Of a stretch of 34,139 nt of DNA, positions 1 to 7,673 are shown piece after piece. A program made the translations under genes and the position numbers. This stretch comes from an uncultured Arenicella sp. (lineage in GTDB: Bacteria; Pseudomonadota; Gammaproteobacteria; Arenicellales; Arenicellaceae), in contig CALJJR010000122.1 of assembly GCA_937973905.1 (NCBI GenBank), forward strand, positions 1 through 34,139. The letters run 5' to 3'. The notes beneath the pieces are model-generated. The model searched no databases. It was not told the DNA's origin and saw nothing but the letters and a program-made list of their open reading frames with translations. How positions within the stretch are numbered: the first letter of the stretch is position 1; every line of letters begins with the position of its first letter.

Positions 1-900
1 GGCGAGCGAGATAAGGCTCAAGGTCAAAATTAAACTAAATCGTAACGGCCCCCTTGAGAACACCATCTGATCGTATTTGGTTAAGGCGCTTTCTACGCTG
101 CTGGCGAGATTTGCATAATTGAGCGGCATTAACTTGATTGCCTGCAGCGCGTAAATATTTGGATTGGGTCGCTGTAAAGTAATCGGTGCTACAACTCGCA
201 ACTGTTGGGTGCTGTCGTTGAGCGGTTCCAACGATGTATAGGTTTGCGGAATGCGAAGTTCGGCAAATACCTCAGCGCCCGGAGTATCAGGAATCATCCG
301 CTCCCGATCGATATGGCTGAAGGCGAGAATTCGGCCATCATCCGTGTGGATAGATAGCTCGGTATAGTCCTCGTAATCACGAACTTCATCCAACACGCTG
401 AGTACCTGGTTGAGATCACCGGTGGCAATCTCGCTCGCCAAACTATTGGCGAAGTTCTCGATGTCAGTTTTGAAATCGTGTTGAACGCCCTTGAGGAATG
501 CCTCGCCTAAAAATGTGGCGTCCTGTACTGTTTGCTCAACTCTAACGTCAAACCAACTGTCGACACCCTTGTTCAAAAATTGGATCGAGAAGTAGTAGAT
601 CAAAGAAAACGGGATCATGGTAAGCAGTAAGAAAATCATCACCATTTTCGAAGTAAGTTTGCTGCCGATTTCGTTGCGGGCGTATTGCCGGTATAACGAA
701 AAGCAATTCACGAGTAAGAAAAAAAGCAGCACGGTTATGCCAATGCCGCCCAACGCCGTGATCCAATACTGCAATTGGCCAGGTGCGTCCTCGCTCAAGG
801 ACTGCATGATCAAATAGCTCAAAGAAATGAGCAATAAGGCAGAGACACCTATGACGGGGATTGGCCCTGCCGCTTTCTTAATTAATTGGCGGAAGCCCAT
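1..900 (-). CDS. ntrY: Sensor histidine kinase NtrY, N-terminal part (cut by window start)
   Basis: Reading the minus strand from an ATG at 900 gives 300 open codons that run off the window edge. Hydrophobic segments lie near residues 14-33, 50-66 and 86-108, followed by a roughly 175-residue soluble, presumably periplasmic, region. A fourth hydrophobic segment starts near residue 286, just before the cut. This is the topology of NtrY-type nitrogen/redox sensor kinases; the HAMP, PAS and kinase domains would lie outside the window, so the call rests on topology and context. It is the last visible gene of a minus-strand operon after def, fmt, rsmB and a DUF4390 gene, the usual place for ntrY, with the response regulator ntrX expected next. 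Its start overlaps the DUF4390 gene by 19 bases. A weak GGA lies just before the ATG. Confidence 0.8.
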   Translation of the reverse strand, partial: MGFRQLIKKAAGPIPVIGVSALLLISLSYLIMQSLSEDAPGQLQYWITALGGIGITVLLFFLLVNCFSLYRQYARNEIGSKLTSKMVMIFLLLTMIPFSLIYYFSIQFLNKGVDSWFDVRVEQTVQDATFLGEAFLKGVQHDFKTDIENFANSLASEIATGDLNQVLSVLDEVRDYEDYTELSIHTDDGRILAFSHIDRERMIPDTPGAEVFAELRIPQTYTSLEPLNDSTQQLRVVAPITLQRPNPNIYALQAIKLMPLNYANLASSVESALTKYDQMVFSRGPLRFSLILTLSLISLA

Positions 901-1391
901 TTAATCCAGCCAGTGTCGACATCCCATGCGTCGGCGATAAATGCTTTTAATCGCATAGGTGTGGGGAGATCAAATTTGTTGAGCGAAATACGCATTGAGT
1001 AAGGAAGTGCCGACGAACTATACGACTCTAGCAGTTTACGCGCTTCGGCGGCAATGAAGTTTGTTGCTTCAGTTGCCGAACGAGATATGTGGGGAGTGTC
1101 GTAGGCATCCCTTTTCACCATATAGCTATTGGATAAGGCGTGCCGTGACAAAGTGAAATTGTGCTCTTTGCTGACGCGCTCGCGCGAGAATATCCACCAA
1201 GATTCTCGCACCGCATAGCGGCACGTAAATGAGAGCTCTACCCCAGCATCAACAGCCGAGAGCGCCTCGCTAGACAAATCAAGATCCAAATTGTCCAAGG
1301 TTGCGGTCTTGCTCAAGCCGTTTTGCAACAGCAAGCTTATGCAAACCGCAGCTAACAGCAACAGCAGCAATTTCGGAACACTAAACTTCAT
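882..1391 (-). CDS. DUF4390 family exported protein
   Basis: A 169-residue protein with an N-terminal hydrophobic stretch (about residues 7-23) that looks like a signal peptide or membrane anchor. The rest is a soluble domain with conserved-looking aromatic positions (RESWWIFSRE near residue 62, and a final DVDTGWIKWAS). Length, position between rsmB and ntrY, and overall look match the DUF4390 family, which has no settled biochemical role. The start codon overlaps the rsmB stop by four bases (ATGA) and the 3' end overlaps ntrY by 19 bases, so the three genes are probably translationally coupled. Constant association with ntrY in this gene order suggests a role near the NtrY sensor at the membrane, but that is inference only. 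Confidence 0.8.
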   Translation of the reverse strand: MKFSVPKLLLLLLAAVCISLLLQNGLSKTATLDNLDLDLSSEALSAVDAGVELSFTCRYAVRESWWIFSRERVSKEHNFTLSRHALSNSYMVKRDAYDTPHISRSATEATNFIAAEARKLLESYSSSALPYSMRISLNKFDLPTPMRLKAFIADAWDVDTGWIKWASAN

Positions 1392-2698
1392 GCCGACATT
1401 TTACGCAATAAACAGTAGTAGAACCCATCCATATCGTGAACCCCCGGTAAGGTTTGTTTGCCATGAGCCAAAGAGAGGCAATTAGGGTGATCCAGCTCGA
1501 TGGCTTGTGCGTTGGCGTGGATCTGCAAAAATTGTTCAATTTGATGTTCGTTTTCTGGCGGTAAGATTGAGCATGTCAAATAAAGGAGTTGGCCATCGTT
1601 TTGCAGTAATGGCCAAAGGCTGTTTAACAATTCCTGCTGGGCGTTAGTCAGAGCATGTATATCTTCGGGGCGTCGATGATGTTTGATATCGGGATGTCTT
1701 CTAATAACGCCGGAGCCGGAGCAGGGAGCGTCGATAATAATAAGCTTGTAGCCTCCAGCGGGATGAGGCCAAGTAGAGGCGTCAGCGGCGTTGGCAACAA
1801 ACACGTTTGCAGTGAGATTCAATCGGCTGAACGTATCTCGCATGCGTTCGACCCGTGCCGGTGAGATGTCGAGCGCATCAAGAGAAATCGCATTGCCGGA
1901 CTTTTCTAGGAGATGGGCCGCCTTACCACCCGGTGCTGCACAGGCATCTAGCACTCTCATGTTGTCGTTGACTGTTACCAAGTCAATCGCACATTGAGCA
2001 GCTATATCTTGCACCGATACCTTGCCGGTATCAAATTCCGGAAGCTGGGTTACGGGGACTGGGTGGGTGAGTTTAATCGCCGTTGGGCTGCGCAAATCTG
2101 CAGACGCTTCTACACCTGCTTTATCCAGAAGATCTAGATATTGCTTTCGATCAGTAAGTTGTTGATTGACGCGCAACACCATCGGTGGGCGTTGGTCATT
2201 CGCTTCAAGAATCGCTGTGGCATGTTCAGGCCAGGCCGCCGAGATGCTCTCTCTCAACCATTGTGGGTGTGTGCGCTCATGCAAAGAGGTGCTCGGCGGG
2301 GTGAGGTCTTGAGACTCTCGTTGCCAGCGGCGTAAGCAACCATTGATTAAATTTTTCGCCCATCCTTTGCCGAGCTGTTGGCATGCTGAGACGGTCTCTG
2401 ATACGGCTGCATGGTCGGCTGTGTGTAAAAACCTTAACTGATACAAGCCAATGAGCAGTACAAAGTGAATTACTCGATCTTTGTTTCGAATCGGTTTGTC
2501 GAGCAGCTTATCTGCGACCGCATCAAGCTCGCCATACCATCGGCAAACGCCATACACCAATTCTTGAACTAGGCTTCGGTGCTCTTCCGTATTGCTTGAA
2601 AAATAGTCGTTGAGCGCCGCATCTAAGGATTGGCCTTTATCGATTATCTGCCAGCTTAGCTTGGCGGCCGCAGCGCGCGGGTTTAATCGTTTAGCCAT
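1388..2698 (-). CDS. rsmB: 16S rRNA (cytosine(967)-C5)-methyltransferase RsmB
   Basis: RsmB (Sun/Fmu) methylates C967 of 16S rRNA with S-adenosylmethionine. From the ATG at 2698 the protein has 436 residues, close to the E. coli length. The N-terminal NusB-like helical domain (about 1-140) is followed by a Rossmann methyltransferase domain. The SAM motif LDACAAPGGK lies near residue 250. The two m5C-methyltransferase cysteines are in DAPCSGSG (Cys about 326) and LTCS...PEN (Cys about 376, the nucleophile). An in-frame start eight codons upstream is possible, but the ATG at 2698 begins the typical KRLNPRAAAAK start and overlaps the fmt stop by eight bases. This is the third gene of the def-fmt-rsmB operon. 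Confidence 0.96.
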   Translation of the reverse strand: MAKRLNPRAAAAKLSWQIIDKGQSLDAALNDYFSSNTEEHRSLVQELVYGVCRWYGELDAVADKLLDKPIRNKDRVIHFVLLIGLYQLRFLHTADHAAVSETVSACQQLGKGWAKNLINGCLRRWQRESQDLTPPSTSLHERTHPQWLRESISAAWPEHATAILEANDQRPPMVLRVNQQLTDRKQYLDLLDKAGVEASADLRSPTAIKLTHPVPVTQLPEFDTGKVSVQDIAAQCAIDLVTVNDNMRVLDACAAPGGKAAHLLEKSGNAISLDALDISPARVERMRDTFSRLNLTANVFVANAADASTWPHPAGGYKLIIIDAPCSGSGVIRRHPDIKHHRRPEDIHALTNAQQELLNSLWPLLQNDGQLLYLTCSILPPENEHQIEQFLQIHANAQAIELDHPNCLSLAHGKQTLPGVHDMDGFYYCLLRKMSA

Positions 2699-3626
2699 TG
2701 TCTTCGCCGCCGAGCTGATCACCGGTTTTGAACTCGTGTCCGCGGCAGAACTCAGCGCTCAGCATTGGCTTGCCACCATCACGCTGCAACGAAATCAATT
2801 GTAGGGCACCTTTTCCACAGGCCACGATTAAATCGGGTTCGAGAGCGATCACAGTACCTGGCGCTTGATTGCCCGACCAGTCACGGGCCTGCGCTTGGTG
2901 AATTCTAATGCGCGCATTTCTATGGCGAGTTTCACATATTGGCCAGGGAACGAAGGCGCGTACTTTGTTGTCGATTTCGGTAGCGGTTTCACTCCAATCT
3001 ATCAAAGCCTCGGACTTGCTAATCTTGTGCGCGTAGCTTGCTTCATGTTCGGCCTGAGGCTGTGCTGAATGCGAAGGGTCGATTTGCAGCTGCGTTAGCA
3101 CTGCGATTATGCCATCGGCGCCAAGCTGGGAAAGCCGGTCATGGAGGCTGGCGCTGGTATCGTGGGCCTCTATGGGAGTTTCGAGAGTCTTGAAAACTGG
3201 GCCCGTATCCAAACCAGCTTCCATTTGCATTATCGCGACGCCGGTAAATTTGTCTCCAGCTTCGATGGCTCGTTGAATGGGCGCTGCGCCACGCCATCGA
3301 GGGAGTATCGAGGCGTGGATGTTGAGACAGCCAAATTTCGGAATATCTAAAATGGATTGAGGAAGCAGCATGCCGTAGGCGACAACGATCATCACATCGG
3401 CAGTAAACTGTTCAATCAGCTCAGTTTGATCATTTAGGGTCAATGGCTGAAAGACCGGCAGATTATGCTCTAAAGCTACCTGCTTTACTGGCGGAGCGAG
3501 CAGTTTTTTCCCACGCCCGGCGCGTCGATCGGGTTGTGTGAGGACGGCAACGACATCATGTTCCGCTAGTAATGCGAGCAACGGCGGAACCGCAAAATCC
3601 GGCGTACCGGCAAAAACTACACGCAT
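2691..3626 (-). CDS. fmt: Methionyl-tRNA formyltransferase
   Basis: Fmt formylates the initiator Met-tRNA from 10-formyl-tetrahydrofolate, the first step of bacterial translation initiation. The 311-residue protein starts MRVVFAGTPDFAVPPL, typical of the family. It carries the catalytic set Asn102, His104 and Asp140 in CLNIHASILPRWRGAAPI and MEAGLDTGP. A C-terminal OB-like tRNA-binding domain covers about residues 207-305. It lies ten bases downstream of def, the enzyme that later removes the formyl group, and overlaps rsmB by eight bases. Length is normal and nothing is missing. Confidence 0.97.
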   Translation of the reverse strand: MRVVFAGTPDFAVPPLLALLAEHDVVAVLTQPDRRAGRGKKLLAPPVKQVALEHNLPVFQPLTLNDQTELIEQFTADVMIVVAYGMLLPQSILDIPKFGCLNIHASILPRWRGAAPIQRAIEAGDKFTGVAIMQMEAGLDTGPVFKTLETPIEAHDTSASLHDRLSQLGADGIIAVLTQLQIDPSHSAQPQAEHEASYAHKISKSEALIDWSETATEIDNKVRAFVPWPICETRHRNARIRIHQAQARDWSGNQAPGTVIALEPDLIVACGKGALQLISLQRDGGKPMLSAEFCRGHEFKTGDQLGGEDNG

Positions 3627-3636
3627 TGTGATCGCG

Positions 3637-4137
3637 CTATCCGGTGCGCTGTCGTTTAACTATCTTTTTGCGGATCCGATCTTGCTTAAGGCGAGATAGG
3701 TAGTCGACAAAGACTCGGCCTTGTAGATGATCCATTTCATGTTGTATGCACACTGCTAACAAGCCTTCAGCCTCAAGTTCAAAAATTTCTCCTTCCGCAT
3801 CCAGGGCTGACACCGTTATATTTTCAGCGCGTTTTACGGGCGCGTAATATTCGGGTACAGACAGACAACCTTCATCGTACTCTTGTTCGCCGTCGCGTTG
3901 CAGAATTTTCGGATTAATTAAAACCAGCAAATCATCGCGACCTTCAGATATGTCCATCACGATCACTTGTTTGTGTACATCGACTTGCGTGGCGGCCAGC
4001 CCTATTCCGTTAGCGTCGTACATTGTTTCCGTCATATCCGCTATCAAATGCCGTATTTCATCGGTAACTGCCGCCACGGGTTGCGCTATTTTTCTCAAGC
4101 GCGGGTCGGGGTAAACAAGAATATCTAAAATAGCCAC
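3637..4137 (-). CDS. def: Peptide deformylase
   Basis: Def removes the N-formyl group from nascent proteins using a metal ion (usually Fe2+). The 166-residue protein shows all three family motifs: GIGLAATQ (about residues 45-52), EGCLSVP (about 90-96, with the metal-ligand Cys) and QHEMDHLQG (about 133, the HExxH metal site). The start is GTG at 4137, with GAGG eight bases upstream on the minus strand, which favours this start over any later ATG. It is the first gene of the minus-strand operon, so its upstream region (4138-4230) should hold the operon promoter. Confidence 0.97.
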   Translation of the reverse strand: MAILDILVYPDPRLRKIAQPVAAVTDEIRHLIADMTETMYDANGIGLAATQVDVHKQVIVMDISEGRDDLLVLINPKILQRDGEQEYDEGCLSVPEYYAPVKRAENITVSALDAEGEIFELEAEGLLAVCIQHEMDHLQGRVFVDYLSRLKQDRIRKKIVKRQRTG

Positions 4138-4533
4138 GTGCGGAGCCTCGGATTAAATCCTGAATTTGGGATACAGTTTCATCTAGAAATAACGTAAACT
4201 GTATTCTACATTGTTTGTGTAACATGCTAAATATCCAGCATAATTTAGTTTCGAACTAGATTTAGAGATCTAAATTACTCTTAGTAGAGCTAGCCGACAA
4301 CTTGTAAACCTATATAAGTCGCGGTTGGAAGCTTGGTGGACCACCTGTAAAAGAAATTGGAGCGGTCTGTCAGTTGCTGCGTATCAGCGCTTCGCTGTCG
4401 AAACTATTCGAAAATGAAGAGAATGCTGAATAACTTGCATGTTGATCAATCTGGCTTTTATTTGCAGTTTTACAAGTAGTCTTACAAAGAAAAACAAAAG
4501 GCGGCGGACGTTAACCACTACCCGTAGATAATA
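4138..4533. other. Divergent non-coding region between def and the LysM gene
   Basis: This 396-bp region separates the minus-strand def operon from the plus-strand LysM gene and is richer in A+T than its flanks. It holds the def-proximal inverted repeat at 4171-4204 and two small adjacent hairpins: TAGTT-TCG-AACTA at 4246-4258 and ATTTAGA-GA-TCTAAAT at 4260-4275. The two hairpins could also pair across each other. A short near-palindrome, GGTGGACCACC, lies at 4335-4345. A TATATAAG box at about 4311-4318 could be a -10 element for the rightward gene, without a convincing -35. The only small ORF of note is 21 codons at 4414-4479. No RNA gene is recognisable. Confidence 0.6.
4171..4204. repeat. 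9-bp perfect inverted repeat upstream of def
   Basis: ATACAGTTT (4171-4179) and AAACTGTAT (4196-4204) are perfect inverted copies separated by 16 bases. They lie 34-67 bases upstream of the def start, where an operon promoter is expected. On the minus strand, TTTACG (overlapping the distal arm) is 17 bases from TGTATC (in the proximal arm), a weak -35/-10-like pair. The arrangement would suit a dimeric regulator binding across a promoter, but no known operator is recognised. Confidence 0.45.
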
Positions 4534-5628
4534 ATGATAGCAACCTACCCTACACCGCGCAGCGAAAAACAATCTCGCTCAAGTATTTTTGCCGTTTTGG
4601 CTCGGCTGCACATGTTTGTGCTCGCATTTGTTTTGAGTGTGGCGAGTACGGTCAGTTTTGCCAATCCGGTTCTCGAGCCAAACTATCCTGATCGGTATAC
4701 GGTTGTAGAAGGTGACACGCTTTGGGACATCTCGGGGAAATTTTTACGTGATCCATGGCGTTGGCCTGAAGTGTGGCAGGGCAACCCGCAGGTTGAGAAC
4801 CCTGATTTAATCTACCCTGGTGATGTTTTAGTAATGACATTCGTCGATGGTCGGCCAGTGTTGCGCTCATTGCGCCGAGAGACCGTCAAGTTACAGCCAA
4901 CCGCGCGGTCGCTAGATTATCGAGACGCGATTCCGCCGATCGACCCAAGTGCCATTCAAGCTTATCTGAACTCTCCTTTGGTGACTGACGAAGCGGAACT
5001 AGAAAATGCCGGATACGTGGTTGCTGGTTTGGGCAAACGGTTAATCATGGGGCAGTACGATCAATTGTATGCGCGTGGCATCGACGATCAAGAAGCCGAT
5101 GAATATCGACTATTTCGCCCAGGCCGACATTTTGTTGATCCGATCAGCAAAGAGAGTCTCGGCTGGGAAGCAGAACACGTAGGCGATGCTCGCATGTTGC
5201 AAGAAGGTGACCCTGCGCGATTAACTCTTTTGAGTACTTATAATGATGTCGCGATCCGTGATCGATTGCGTCCAATTTACAAAAAGGAAAGCCTGCCTTT
5301 CTTTTATCCGAAAGCGCCGGACAATTCTGAGTTACGTGGATTCATCCTGCCAACCAAAACTGAAACTACCGAGCTTGGTGCGCTTTCAGTGGTCGCTATT
5401 TCCTTAGGCGAGAGAGAAGGCGTGCAAAAAGGTGACGTGTTCCGAATTAAAACTCAATCGTTCAAAAAAGAAGACCCGATGACAGGTGAAGCGTATACCA
5501 TTCCGGAAGAGAAGTCGGGTTTATTGTTGGTGTTCAGAACGTTTGAAAAAGTGAGTTATGCGCTGATAACGAACACTAATCGACCGGTTCGCGCCTTAGA
5601 TGTAATAGAGAGCCCGGAGGCTGACTAA
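4534..5628 (+). CDS. tsaP: LysM-domain protein, probable type IV pilus secretin-associated protein TsaP
   Basis: A 364-residue exported protein. A hydrophobic signal segment ends SVASTVSFA about residue 43, then one LysM peptidoglycan-binding domain spans about residues 53-103 (YTVVEGDTLWDISGKF...NPDLIYPGDVLVM). A roughly 250-residue C-terminal region follows with no motif I can name. LysM proteins in this exact position, between def and dprA, are the TsaP orthologues of Pseudomonas and Neisseria, which anchor the PilQ secretin ring to peptidoglycan. The pilMNOPQ operon lies 7.6 kb downstream, which supports this. An alternative start at the ATG at 4612 would give a shorter, more typical signal peptide (MFVLAFVLSV); neither start has a strong ribosome-binding site. 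The LysM call is firm; the TsaP assignment is inference from architecture and synteny. Confidence 0.85.
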   Translation: MIATYPTPRSEKQSRSSIFAVLARLHMFVLAFVLSVASTVSFANPVLEPNYPDRYTVVEGDTLWDISGKFLRDPWRWPEVWQGNPQVENPDLIYPGDVLVMTFVDGRPVLRSLRRETVKLQPTARSLDYRDAIPPIDPSAIQAYLNSPLVTDEAELENAGYVVAGLGKRLIMGQYDQLYARGIDDQEADEYRLFRPGRHFVDPISKESLGWEAEHVGDARMLQEGDPARLTLLSTYNDVAIRDRLRPIYKKESLPFFYPKAPDNSELRGFILPTKTETTELGALSVVAISLGEREGVQKGDVFRIKTQSFKKEDPMTGEAYTIPEEKSGLLLVFRTFEKVSYALITNTNRPVRALDVIESPEAD

Positions 5629-5637
5629 ATAGTCAGC
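5620..5637 (+). repeat. Hairpin over the tsaP stop codon
   Basis: GCTGACT (5620-5626) and AGTCAGC (5631-5637) pair perfectly around the loop AAAT, and the TAA stop lies at 5626-5628. No T-run follows, so it is not a standard intrinsic terminator. It could protect the mRNA 3' end or act with Rho. Confidence 0.4.
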
Positions 5638-5709
5638 TTGGCTAAGTAGTCCAAGGAAGGGCTAGTTTTGATTCCGTGGGTACGCTGAATGTTGCGACCC
5701 AGATGATTA

Positions 5710-5739
5710 TTCGCACGGTGACCGAAACCGCGCTATCAT
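5710..5739 (+). promoter_or_regulatory. Candidate sigma-70 promoter for dprA
   Basis: TTCGCA (5710-5715) and TATCAT (5734-5739) are separated by 18 bases, each a fair match to the -35 and -10 consensus. They lie about 55 bases before the dprA start in the gap after the LysM gene. Prediction by eye only. Confidence 0.35.
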
Positions 5740-5792
5740 AGACAAGAGCTGCCTATCGTAGTTCGACAATAGAAACGGCCAAGGAGGGTCAG

Positions 5793-6962
5793 ATGCGACA
5801 ACGCACATTTCATAATCAATTGGACTCCCAACTGGAGTCGACGTCAGATTTCAATTCGATTCAATCAAAGCAGCTGCATTGGCTGCGACTTATTCGTGAT
5901 CGTCGCTGGTCAATCAGGCAAAAAATCGAGATGATTAAAGAGTTTGGCTGCCCAACTCAAGTGTATCGACAACCTATCACACTGCTTCGTCAATTCACTA
6001 CAGGTGGATGGCAAAGTAAGGATCTCACCGTCGACAAGGGTTCAATTCGCTCAGACCTAGAGTGGTTGGAAAATCCAAATCATGAATTGGTTTGCCTCGG
6101 CTATCCAAACTACCCTGAGCTCTTAACCACACTTCCTGATCCTCCCTTGGCCTTGTTTGCTAGCGGTGACAGAAGTTTGTTGAGCGACCCGTCAGTCGCC
6201 ATTGTCGGTAGCCGCCATCCTACGCCTGCCGGGCGGCGTATCACTGAACAGATTGCCTCTGAGTTGGCTCGATCGGGAATTAATATTGTCAGTGGCATGG
6301 CATTGGGTATTGACGGTTCAGCCCACCAGGCCGCGCTTGACGCAGGCGGTTCAACGGTCGCGGTGATGGGTTGTGGTTTAGACGATGTGTATCCTAGTCG
6401 ACATCGCGCGCTGTTTGAGAGGATTAGCTCAGACGGCTGTTGTATCTCCGAGTATCCACTCGGTGTGCCCGTCTCGCGTTACACGTTTCCACAGCGCAAT
6501 CGTTTGGTATCGGGATTGTGCTTGGGCACCATTATCGTCGAGGCCGCAGAACGCAGTGGCACCCTCATTACCGCGCGTCTGGCGCTCGAACAGAATCGCT
6601 CGTTGATGGTGGTTCCAGGGTCTCCACTCAGTCGGCAATATGCAGGCAGTCACGACCTACTGCAGCAAGGTGCCACGTTGGTGACCAATGCTGAAGACGT
6701 ATTGAATGAACTGCAAATTCCTCTCCAGCAGGCCTTGTCTTCTCACCTCCAAAAAGATCCCGATGCAGGGCAAAAAACCGCAGCTTTTGACTTGCTCAAG
6801 CACATTTTTCACGAGTCGACCAGCGTTGATGCGATAATCTCAACGAGTGGATTGACGGCGGCTAAAGTTTCCTCCATTCTACTTGAATTGGAAGTCGCGG
6901 GTGCTGTCACTCAAGCATCCGATGGCGGCTATATAAAGCTGCTAGATGAGCGATCATCATAA
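5793..6962 (+). CDS. dprA: DNA-processing protein DprA
   Basis: DprA (Smf) binds single-stranded DNA taken up during natural transformation and loads RecA on it. The 389-residue protein has an N-terminal SAM-like region (to about residue 90), then the Rossmann-like DprA core with GSRHPTPAGRR, SGMALGIDGSAHQAAL, GCGLDDVYPSRH and PQRNRLVSGL. A C-terminal winged-helix (DML1-like) domain covers about residues 325-385. The start is well supported by AAGGAGG at 5781-5787, five bases before the ATG. It is followed by smg and topA, a common order. With type IV pilus genes nearby it is consistent with competence, although dprA also occurs in species not known to be transformable. Confidence 0.96.
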   Translation: MRQRTFHNQLDSQLESTSDFNSIQSKQLHWLRLIRDRRWSIRQKIEMIKEFGCPTQVYRQPITLLRQFTTGGWQSKDLTVDKGSIRSDLEWLENPNHELVCLGYPNYPELLTTLPDPPLALFASGDRSLLSDPSVAIVGSRHPTPAGRRITEQIASELARSGINIVSGMALGIDGSAHQAALDAGGSTVAVMGCGLDDVYPSRHRALFERISSDGCCISEYPLGVPVSRYTFPQRNRLVSGLCLGTIIVEAAERSGTLITARLALEQNRSLMVVPGSPLSRQYAGSHDLLQQGATLVTNAEDVLNELQIPLQQALSSHLQKDPDAGQKTAAFDLLKHIFHESTSVDAIISTSGLTAAKVSSILLELEVAGAVTQASDGGYIKLLDERSS

Positions 6963-7018
6963 CGATTCCAAGATGACACAGTCCCCGAATGAACTGATTC
7001 GCTGATGAGGTGGTTAAG

Positions 7019-7504
7019 ATGAAAGAAGACATGTTGGAGGTTTTGATTTATCTATTTGAAAACTACGTCATTGACGGCGACAACTTTGAGCCAGATCAAG
7101 AAGAACTCGCCGAAGAATTAGCTGGTGCAGGATTTGCAGGAGAAGAGATAGAAAAGGCGTTCGTCTGGCTAGAAGGGTTGCTGGATATCTTTGAGCAAGA
7201 CGCACACCTCCCAGCTGAGCCCTACGCAACCAGTTCGATGAGATTTTATACCTCAGAAGAAGCCAACCGCCTGAAGATTGCTGGTCAATCACTACTAACC
7301 CGATTGGTCGATGCGGGAGTGCTGGATCAGTGGTCGAGAGAGACGGTGATTGATCGGGTAATGGCGTTAGATTCATTTGATGTAGATCTGGATCACATCA
7401 AATGGGTCGTACTTATGGTGCTCAGCAATCAACCTAATTTTGCCGAGATTGCCGACTGGGCAGAAGGTGTTGTGAGTGACGAATTGATACCGGTCATTCA
7501 TTAA
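7019..7504 (+). CDS. smg: Smg family protein (DUF494)
   Basis: A 161-residue acidic protein starting MKEDMLEVLIYLFENY, the hallmark start of the Smg/DUF494 family, which usually sits beside dprA and topA and has no firmly established function. The protein is mostly helical, with an acidic middle (EPDQEELAEELAGAGF) and a conserved-looking C-terminal half (DHIKWVVLMVLSNQP). The ATG at 7019 is chosen over an in-frame GTG at 7010 because it gives the family start and has a GAGG about eight bases upstream. It lies 56 bases after dprA and is probably cotranscribed. Confidence 0.92.
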   Translation: MKEDMLEVLIYLFENYVIDGDNFEPDQEELAEELAGAGFAGEEIEKAFVWLEGLLDIFEQDAHLPAEPYATSSMRFYTSEEANRLKIAGQSLLTRLVDAGVLDQWSRETVIDRVMALDSFDVDLDHIKWVVLMVLSNQPNFAEIADWAEGVVSDELIPVIH

Positions 7505-7544
7505 GAAGCAATCCGTCCATTAGAATTCGCGCCTTCTACGCAAA

Positions 7545-7574
7545 TTCGCTAAATTCAAAACTATCTGTTATAAA
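7545..7574 (+). promoter_or_regulatory. Candidate extended -10 promoter for topA
   Basis: TATAAA at 7569-7574 is preceded by TG one base upstream (TGTTATAAA), an extended -10 element, with a poor -35 (TTCGCT, 7545-7550) at 18 bases. Transcription would start near 7581 and give a leader of about 93 bases before topA. Imperfect inverted copies AGCGC/GCGCT at 7574-7592 lie at the start site. Prediction by eye. Confidence 0.4.
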
Positions 7575-7673
7575 GCGCTGATTGCAGGCGCTCTGAGGCG
7601 TGAATTTTCACTCGGATAGCGCCGCAACCTTATTAGATTCTGACTTAACTAAACCAATTTTTGATCGGATTTT

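Noticed and set aside
548-766. ORF of 72 codons on the minus strand within ntrY
   Set aside because: It lies in another frame of ntrY, which has the expected membrane topology; no ribosome-binding site or family match.
4384-4572. 62-codon minus-strand ORF in the def/tsaP gap
   Set aside because: Phe/Val/Arg-rich translation without start signal; it overlaps the likely tsaP leader and start.
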